Shown here: positions 56,295 through 64,000 of the stretch, piece by piece
Layout of the letters: every line of letters starts with the position of its first letter
Position numbering within the stretch: position 1 is the first letter of the stretch
Source of the DNA: Dasypus novemcinctus
Taxonomy: Eukaryota > Chordata > Mammalia > Cingulata > Dasypodidae
Direction of reading: 5' to 3'
Length of the DNA: 64,000 nt
Assembly: GCF_030445035.2 (NCBI RefSeq)
Contig: NC_080677.1
Span: 110,849,263 to 110,913,262 of the forward strand
Program-made: the position numbers and the translations under genes
Notes under the pieces: model-generated
What the model was told of the DNA's origin: nothing
Databases searched by the model: none
Seen by the model: the letters and a program-made list of their open reading frames with translations, nothing else

Positions 56295-58730
56295 CTGAAT
56301 ATCCTGCCTGAGCTGAAAAATTTCCTTAGGGAGTCTTGCTTAGGACCAACGATAGGCAGAGGCATGGGTTCTGGTCTCCTCATATTTTTTAAGAGGCGAG
56401 AATCTTCAGACTAGAAGGGCAGAAGAGAGAGGGTGTTGGGGGGCCCATCTGTGCACCCAGAGTGACTGCTGCTGAGGACTTGTGTTTTCAGACAGTGTCG
56501 GTGCATTGTCTTGCTTTGGGTTTTCGGGGTCTGTCCCCCAGAGAGGCCACTTCTATGGTGTGTTTCCTTCGTTTTGACTTGTTCAATGGCCATCATCTCA
56601 GGAAAGCATGTTGGAAGGGACTGAGTTTGCTGTGTCACTGTATTGGAAGGCTACCTCTCCAGTCAAAGGTAGGGCAGGCTCTGTTAGAAAGATGTGGTTT
56701 CCCTCTGAGCCTCTCCTCTCTGTCCGTTAGCCTACCTCTCTCTTTCCTATCTCTTCACTCTCATTCTTGCTCTCTTTCAAAATCCCTAAGAAAAGACTGA
56801 GTCAGCAGCCTGGTGGCTTTCATCCCATATTCTTGGAGCAGTGGGCTGGAACCAGATCAATGTTTCTCAAACTGTCTGTGATGAAGGCACAAGTGCTTTT
56901 CTTTTTTCAATTTGTTCCCGAATGATATTTTTATAAAATATCTGTTTATCTGTTACAGACTGATATTTTTATAAAATAAAAATAAATTTCCAGAAAAATG
57001 AAATAAAAGACAAATAAAAATATGTCTCAATTTTTTTTTTGTTAGAATAAACAGACTTAAAATTACTCTTTCAAATTGCTGTAAGAATTTCAAAATGCTT
57101 CTCTCAAGTTCTGTACTTACCTCACTGTGGACTAGTAAAAGACAATTTGTAGACCGGCCCCCAAACCCACTTTGAGTAGCCTTGGTCTAGATAACCTTCA
57201 GCCTGAGGGGTTTAAGGAATCCCCCATCTACACATGCAGGGTCTAGCTCACAGCCAGCAGCTTCAGCGATGGATGTCGCCCTTTACTGATGGCTGTGCCT
57301 TGTCAACTGTGGCAATGACTGAGACCAGCACAATGGAAAAGCCATGTGTGAGAGCTCTCTTCCGTCCCCTGCAGAGGGCACGCCATCCTGCGTGTCAGCT
57401 TCCATGTGGTTCCACTGCAGCATCACGTGGGAAGGAGGCCCCAGGCTTGAGGTTGATCGACACTGAAGAGCTCCCATAAATAATTGCCTTTGAGGCTTAG
57501 GTTCTGAGAGGAGGCCATTGAGGCGGCTTCTTATCTTTGCCTCTGATTGGCAGGACCATGTGAGGTACACTGGAGGGTTATTTGGAGATAGAAGCAGAGG
57601 GAAGCCACGGCCCACTCCACGCAAACTCGCCTGTCACGGACCTGAGAAGCATGATAGCATATCAGATCTCTTCTCCCCTTAACCTTGTCAGCCTGTCTTC
57701 CAGCTCAGACAGTACCAGCACTTGACAAGAGGAAGGAAGGATGATGGGAAAATTCCTCTCCTGGCAACAGGGAATCTGTTACGGAGTCTCTGAGGGAGGG
57801 GAGCTTGCTCTAGGATGTTATTTACCAATATCTTGGATCAAACATGCCCAGGAATGGGCCTCTACCCATCCACCATCCTACATTCACCCTGAGCTGTATC
57901 CGTCCCTGTAGGCTCTATTACCTGAATTACAGTGTTTAAAGTAGCTTTAGCTTGATTTTCTGAGAAAGCTAGTACAGGATTGGGGGGGAGGGCAGAAAGA
58001 GAGAGAGAGACCCTGTGGCATTGGGTGGGTGTGTGTGCCTGCCTGGAGGCTGCACAGGCACCTGCCACTTCACCTGCTCTCTCTTTATCCCTTTTGTTTC
58101 AAAGCCCAGGTCCGCTTTTGCACAGCCCATTATTTTCCTATCTGAGAAGAGTTTCTTCCTGCTCTGAGTATATTTATAACATAACTGACGGCTGACAGGT
58201 CCTAACACAATTAGTCAATCCCGCATATGACTCATTCCTGAGGTGCCCCAGGAAGGGCCATTCACAGTCCTGTCATTATTGTCTCACTTTCCAAAATACC
58301 TTAAGTTCGTGGAAACAAAAGACACAATTTCTACTGAGAAAAAGGAGTCTTTTATAAGTCGAGGATGGGAGGTGATTGTGTCTGCTGCTGATTTCAGCCA
58401 ATTCTGGAAGCGAGTTGAGGCCAGCAGAGGAAGGGCTGTGAGGCCTTTGGCACTGCAGGACTGGCTGCCGCAAGCCCCCAGGTAGCTCTGTTCTAAGCTT
58501 CTCTCCTCCTTTCTCACCGTTGTTCTTCAACAGCGGCCCTTATGAAAGGACCAGGCAGGTGGGGGCAGTCAGGCGTCTCGAGTATGGATGGAGCAGGCAG
58601 GGACATTTTGGCCTTTCGAGGTATGTAAAGCCTGCATATTGAAGGCGAGGGCTACAAGGCGAGGACTCCACTTGGGGTCTCCTGGGACCTGTCAGCCAGA
58701 TCAATCCAGAGACCATGTTTATTCCCCAAA
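56295..58730. other. No recognised gene or repeat family
   Basis: A long, mostly single-copy-looking stretch with an AT-rich segment at 56900-57120. Several frames of 80-113 codons occur on both strands without recognisable domains. Unannotated exons cannot be excluded by eye. Confidence 0.35.
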
Positions 58731-58734
58731 TGGC

Positions 58735-58800
58735 GTAGTGAGGTGGTTAAGAGCAGGACTTTGTAGTCAGACAGAAGGGGGCCTCAAACCTATCTGTGCA
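58735..58800 (+). repeat. MIR head fragment
   Basis: 'ggttaagagcaggactttgt' and 'agtcagacagaagggggcct' match the tRNA-derived 5' part of MIR. Confidence 0.5.
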
Positions 58801-58804
58801 TTAA

Positions 58805-60085
58805 AAAACCTCTTTTCCAGGAGGTTTTCAAGTATCCGAGGATCCCTTCATCACCAGACATCCTGTGGATGTGGTTAGTCTGCAAATATCAGCATTGTTT
58901 TTGTTTTACAGATGGGGGAGAAAGGCTTTCTCTTACCCTATTAGCATCACCAAAAATTGCAGTTGTTTAGGTGCATCCAATCAAGGGTTAAACATCTAGA
59001 AAAACCTCCTCAGAAATCCCTCCCAAATTGTACAAATACCCAGGAGAAAGCTGGAGAGTAATTGCAGGTAGTTGAAAGACAGTGCATCTCCACAAATACC
59101 TTGTAAATGTGATTGGAAGGCGCTGGTGGATGTAGCTGTGCAATATAAATGCTAAGCAATGATGACAGAGCCCATGGAAATGAAGAGGAGGCAATGTCTA
59201 CCCATGGAGTCTGGCCTAAAAAGCCAAAACCACAAAAGCGCCTTTTGCAGACCATCCAAATCGAGATGCTCCTGCCTCTCTGTGCTCCTGGAAGACGCTT
59301 TACTTGGGGGCAGGGTGGATTGGAGAGGAGCAGAGGGCAAGGACACACCCACCTTTCCTCTTTCTTGCCTTTTCTTTCTCTGCTCCATTCTTTGTCTGGC
59401 CTGACCTGTACGTGGCACGTCCAGGAAATGGCCAGTCTCCACGGTCCTTCCCTTATAGTGGATGGGGCTGAAGTTCGGAACTCTGGGTCTTTGCTCTACC
59501 GGGAAGATCCAGTGGTCAAGAAAACACATTAAAACTTGACACAGTGGGAAAACGGTTGATGCTGGGCAAGTTGGATTAAAAACGGCAGAAGTTGAAGAGG
59601 CTGACAAGGTCTGTCAGGGGAAAGAAAGTAGGATGTGGTCTCTAAACTGAAGGGAGGCTTTCCCCTTCTCTCTCTTCCCCTCGGGGCCTCCCCTCCTCTC
59701 CTGCTTTCCCAAGCCCTTTTGTTCTTTTTTCTTTACCTCCATTCCTGCTGTAAGTGGGCTGGGGGCTGGGAGGGGGCCAGTGAGGCTCTCAGACTCAGAG
59801 GAAACCCCTCAGGTTGGGTTCACAGACTGGAGAACCTGCTGTCCTCTGGGGTAGCTGTTTCTTGGGCTGTTTCCTTCTATGAAGAGGACGGGGCCCAGAT
59901 ACCTTGCTAGGAGTTTGGGGGGGTGGGGCAACATACTTTACTCCCATTTTCTAGAGTATCTGTACAGATAAAAGCAATTATTATTGTTCCATTTTTGTTG
60001 TAAAAATTATAATTAACTTAGCAAGGAAAGTCACATTCTTGATGACATCCTCCTTTTACCTCCATTTTTTTTGAGGAAAGAATCA
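58805..60085. other. No recognised gene or repeat family
   Basis: Open frames of up to 151 codons overlap on both strands around 59150-59610 but show no domain I recognise. Nothing supports a coding call. Confidence 0.35.
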
Positions 60086-60089
60086 GAAA

Positions 60090-60740
60090 ATACAGAAGAG
60101 TCCAAATAAGAAAACAAAAATCACCTGCAGTGCCATCACTCAGAAATATTAACATTTCGATATAAATTATATTTCACTCTTTTCCCTCTGGAAAAAAGAT
60201 ATTTTAAGCAAAAATAGGTATCTATAGTAATGTAACCTGCTTCTTGCACTTAACAATATCAATAAACATTTTCTAGTGTCATTAGTTAGTTTTCTATAGC
60301 ATCCTTTTTATGTTTGCAGTGAATTTCACTATATGGTTATAGCATAGTTTATTTTATAACAGCAAACTTATATAAAATGCTTCCTATGGGCTAGGCTTTA
60401 CACACATCATCAAATTTATTCTTTGCCATAGATCTATGAGGTAAATACTACTGTTACATACTCTGAATAGAAAAGAAAACAGGTTTGGAGATAATATTTT
60501 GCCCAATGTCAGAAAGTGAGTTGCATAGAAGAGCTGGGATTTGAACTCCCCTCCAGCTCTGGAGTGTCATCCTGAGTGACCAAGCTTTACTGTCATCTGA
60601 GTCAAGTACCCCTTACCAGCATTTACAATGTTTCAGTTTTTAAACATTACAGAGCTTGAAGAACATCTTTATGTTTATATTTTTCACATACCAATTGTTA
60701 TTTTTTAGGATAAATTTCTATAAATGAAGGAGTGAGGTCA
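60090..60740 (-). repeat. Old L1 3' end, antisense, with a MIR inside
   Basis: 'cttgcacttaacaatatcaa' and 'gttctataaatgaagg'-type wording ('gataaatttctataaatgaa') belong to the antisense L1ME 3' UTR. The part at about 60375-60560 is an antisense MIR ('cttcctatgggctaggcttt', 'gagctgggatttgaactccc'). Confidence 0.55.
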
Positions 60741-60744
60741 AAGT

Positions 60745-61425
60745 GAAGCCTCATTTTTATGGATTTAGAAGATTTGTTTTGGGGCAGGAGCAGACAGAAT
60801 AAGAAGAGCCAATCCCAGAAGGCATTGTGGGTGAGGCTGCCCCCATTCTTCAATTGTCCCCCTCCACCCCAAACCCAATTTTCTTGCCCACCATCAGTTT
60901 AGGTTCCTACCACCAATCTTGAGAGTGATCTTTTCCTGGCACCCACACAAAGACTAAGAATTGTTGTTAAAAAAAAGTTGCTGCATTGTTAAGTGGGAAA
61001 AATGGTATTACTTTTATTTGAAATTTTTACATTGCTAACATGACTAAACATTTTTGAAAAATTTTAATAGTCCATCTGTATTTTTTTTTTTTTTTTTTTT
61101 TCACTTTCCTATCATTTCTCCTTTGGGATGGGGCATGGTTTTGACATCCAGCAGCTCCCTTGCTTTTTATATCTTCTTGCTCCTATTCCCTTCCTGGAAT
61201 GATTGAATAGACTGCATTTCCTCGAGTTTCCCTGAGAGGTCTTTAACAAGACAAACTGATGATGGCTCTTCTCCCTGATGTACTGACCTAGCAAGACTTT
61301 CATTAAACACAACTCTGTTTTCATTTACTCTAGAATGTAATCCTTGCTAAGTCTGGTCTGTACCACCATGCTGACTTAGATGTTATTCTTAGAAATGGCT
61401 ATCTAGGTGGTTCTGTGTTCCTAGG
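60745..61425. other. Mostly unassigned sequence with a poly(T) run
   Basis: A 21 bp poly(T) lies at 61081-61101, after AT-rich sequence that may continue the old L1. What follows ('cactttcctatcatttctcc') has no AATAAA complement nearby and is not recognised. Confidence 0.35.
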
Positions 61426-61511
61426 AATAATAATACTAGCTTACCATTTATTGAACACCTACCAAGGTGCACACTGTTTTTCTCTTCATCACAATCATGT
61501 TTTGTATGTAT
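61425..61511 (-). repeat. MIR fragment, antisense, cut by L1
   Basis: 'ttaccatttattgaacacct' and 'accaaggtgcacactgtttt' start an antisense MIR that stops where the L1 poly(T) begins. Confidence 0.5.
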
Positions 61512-64000
61512 CCTTTTTTTTTTTTTTGTAATTTCAAGGGATTTTATTTTTATTATTTTTAAAATTTCTTTGTCTTTATTTATTTTTTTAATGTTACATT
61601 AAAAAAATATGAGGTCCCCATATACCCCTACACCCCCTCACCCCACTACTCCCCTAACAACAACCTCCTCCATCATCATGGGACATTCATGGCACTTGGT
61701 GAATACATCTCTGAGCACTGCTGCACCACATGGTCAATGGTTCACATTATAGTATACACTCTTCCCCAGTCCACCCAGTGGGCCATGGGAGGACATACAA
61801 TGCCCAATAACTGTCCCTGCAGTACCACCCAGGACACCTCCAAGTCCTGAAAATGCCCCCACATCACATCTCTTCTTCCCATTCCCACCCTTAGCAGCTA
61901 CCGTGGCAACTTTCTCCGTCTCAGTGCTACATTTACTTCCATCACTAATCACATTAGTTCCAGACTAGAATATCAGTAAGTAAGTCCACTCTAATTCATA
62001 CTCTATTCCTCCATTCTATGGATCCTGGAATACTTATGTCCACTCCACCTCTGTATCGAGAGGGTGCTTCAATTCCACATGGATGATGGATGCAATTCTC
62101 CTGTTTGCAGTTGTAGGCACTCTTGGCTCCCTGGTGTGGTGGTTGACTTTCTTCACCTCCCTGTTAGCTGGCTGGGGTAAGTCCAATGAACCAGAGGGTA
62201 GGAGTTGCAAGTCTGTTGAGGCTCAGGGCCTGGATATCACATGGGGAGTCCAGAGATTCAGGTTCCCTGAGTATACACTAAAACCCAGCACCAAACACAG
62301 GTCCGGTAAAAGTGACAGGAGAGGCTTGTGAACAAAGATCACATCTGAGTCCAACTCCATCACTCTCAGGAACACAAACTTCAAAGTAGGGCCAACTGAC
62401 ATGGCACTGAACTCCATCTGCCATGACCATAGAATCTGTGGGTCTCCGTAGCCCTCAGAACCCATACCTGGGCTTGTATCTACTTTATCTGTCTCTGGGA
62501 TTCTGCTCAGGTGTGCATAAGGGCAACCCCTCTGATGACCTCCTGGCTCTTTTTTTGGAGACTTATAGCCATATAAACTCATTTGTCCTTTCCATTTTCC
62601 CCTTTTAGTCAAGGTAAAAAAGCAGTTTTAACTCCTGATATTACATGTAGGCTGAGATATTCTGCTGGTCTGAGTTGACCCTTTTATTCAAGGCCATTCT
62701 CTAGCCACATCAGCAGCTGGTATTTGGTAGTAATCCCTTGGTGCCAGGGAGGCTCATCCCTGGGAGTCATGTCCCACACTGGGGAGAAGGCAATGCATTT
62801 ACATGCTGAGTTTGGCTTTGAGACTGGCCACATTTGAGGAACACGGAGGCTCTCAGGAGGTAACTCTTAGGCACCCTGCAGCTCTAAGCCTAGTTCTTAT
62901 TTCAGGCACACAGGCTCACAAGCATAGTCATTAGCATCAAGGGCTCATTGTTGGATCATCCTTCCTTATTGGTCTTAGCCATTGCACTCAGGGGACTGTT
63001 GCTGTTCCATTAGGGAATGTGACAGAGCTCCTCTGGCCAGGAAATCAGCACTCCCCCAGCCATTGTTCCCCAACTGTAACCACTATGAAAATATCCAAAC
63101 ATTTTTATGCACCCCTCACATATGCCCTGGCGAACTTCCTCCCAGCCATGTGCCCCCACCTACAACACCCCACACCAGTATTCCTCCTCTGCCACCATCA
63201 AACCCCTCTGTGGTCCAAAACCTCCCCCAAAATGAAGCCCAATATATTGCCAGGTTCCATTAATAGTAAAATGGAATATAGTGATGGGTTCAGAGGTTAG
63301 ATATAGAATACATACTAATTTAGAAAAATTAAAGTAAAAATAAATTGGGGTATCAAAAAGTTAAAAAGTGAAAAAGCTTTGTTTTTGATGTTTTGCCTTC
63401 CATCACTGCAATAAGTATTCCCTGTATGCACATTGGCAAGTAAACTTCTTCCATCTCTTCCTCAGTATCTACGTCTTTCTTTTTTCTAATTATTAAGCTT
63501 GTCTTCACATAAGTTTTAGACCACGGTAATTCATATATACAATATACAGTACTCCCACATATTCAACATCAGACACTTTGTCCCTTCCCCAGCAATAATC
63601 CTTTTATATGTTCATACTATATTTACTACAACTGATATACAGATATTGAGACAATAACTTTCAAACAAGGTTACACTTGGGTTTACATTGTGGTTTATAT
63701 TTTAATCTATAGGCCCCTATACATTTTTGGTGTAATTTAACATGTCCTATATCGATCCTTGCATAATCTTGTGGAACACTTTCATTGCCCCACAGTTACA
63801 CCGATTCACCTATTCAATACCTCTTTCCCCCTCCCGTCAGGGCCCACAGTGACAATCACTCTTCATTGTTTGAAGAGCCATGTTCAGAGATACTTGCAAC
63901 AATGTTGAGGGCTTGACATGCTTGACTGAACTAATGCATTGAGAGCCACCATTTCTCTCTAGAGATACAATTCCCTCTATTTGAGAACATCAGTCCTCCC
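61512..64000 (-). mobile_element. Young xenarthran L1, long 3' UTR, antisense, runs off the window
   Basis: A poly(T) at 61512-61526 marks the L1 3' end. Then come 'ctttgtctttatttattttt', 'atgaggtccccatatacccc', 'gccatgggaggacatacaat' and 'tcgagagggtgcttcaattc', and further blocks such as 'ggctcatccctgggagtcat' and 'ggttccattaatagtaaaat'. The first 770 bp are very similar to the fragment at 30638-31374. At least 2.4 kb is UTR-like, with no ORF2 reached before the window ends. L1 copies by target-primed reverse transcription; nothing here encodes the machinery. Confidence 0.65.

Noticed and set aside
59149-59610. Overlapping 127- and 151-codon genes on opposite strands
   Set aside because: No domain, no codon bias evident, no splice or promoter context. 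Chance frames are the simpler explanation.
61081-61330. Minus-strand retropseudogene marked by the poly(T) run
   Set aside because: There is no AATAAA complement close to the poly(T), the adjacent 70-codon frame is not recognisable, and no flanking duplication was found.

Overview
The window looks like mammalian nuclear DNA from an armadillo, most likely Dasypus or a close relative. The main evidence is twelve roughly 370-430 bp tRNA-headed SINEs of the type known as DAS-III. Each starts near 'gggaagcggacttggccc', carries an A box 'tggcccagtgg' and a B box 'ggttcaaaccc', and ends in an (aaat)n/poly(A) tail. Relatives of the DAS-I and DAS-II type are also present, as is a young LINE-1 3'-UTR lineage typical of xenarthrans. 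Older pan-mammalian repeats (L2, MIR, MaLR LTRs, hAT elements, L1M) fill much of the rest. I see no functional protein-coding gene, tRNA, rRNA, CRISPR array or prokaryotic feature. The short open frames are random or lie inside repeats. The window is intergenic or intronic sequence.

Layout. 0-9.4 kb: L2 fragments in both orientations, a hAT element, a DAS-III pair, and an L1 3' end with an internal inversion. 9.4-14 kb: a DAS-II, an L1 3' piece, two more DAS-III (one inside a MaLR LTR) and single-copy sequence. 14-17.2 kb: one long L2 opened by three later insertions. 17.2-24.8 kb: L2 on the minus strand, a clean 190 bp hAT MITE, and a decayed class II-like retroviral LTR with a primer-binding-site-like sequence. 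24.8-27 kb: a processed pseudogene of an hnRNP H-family mRNA, best matched to HNRNPH2. 27-35.5 kb: a long old antisense L1 broken by SINEs and a younger L1, with target-site duplications that give the order of events. 36-42 kb: further L1 3' regions, a possible solo LTR, an unclassified repeat and two DAS-III. 42-61 kb: mostly single-copy sequence with scattered MIR/L2/L1, a GATA microsatellite, a small CpG-dense patch near 44.5 kb and three DAS-III. 61.5 kb to the end: the long 3' UTR of a young antisense L1, which runs off the window.

There is no gene network to describe. The interest lies in the transposon record: exact target-site duplications date insertions relative to one another, three SINE copies share a diagnostic internal deletion, and one SINE carries an expanded internal minisatellite. 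I found no evidence for a new biological system and do not claim one. Repeat family names come from recognition of consensus-like stretches, not from a database search. Boundaries without stated duplications are approximate.
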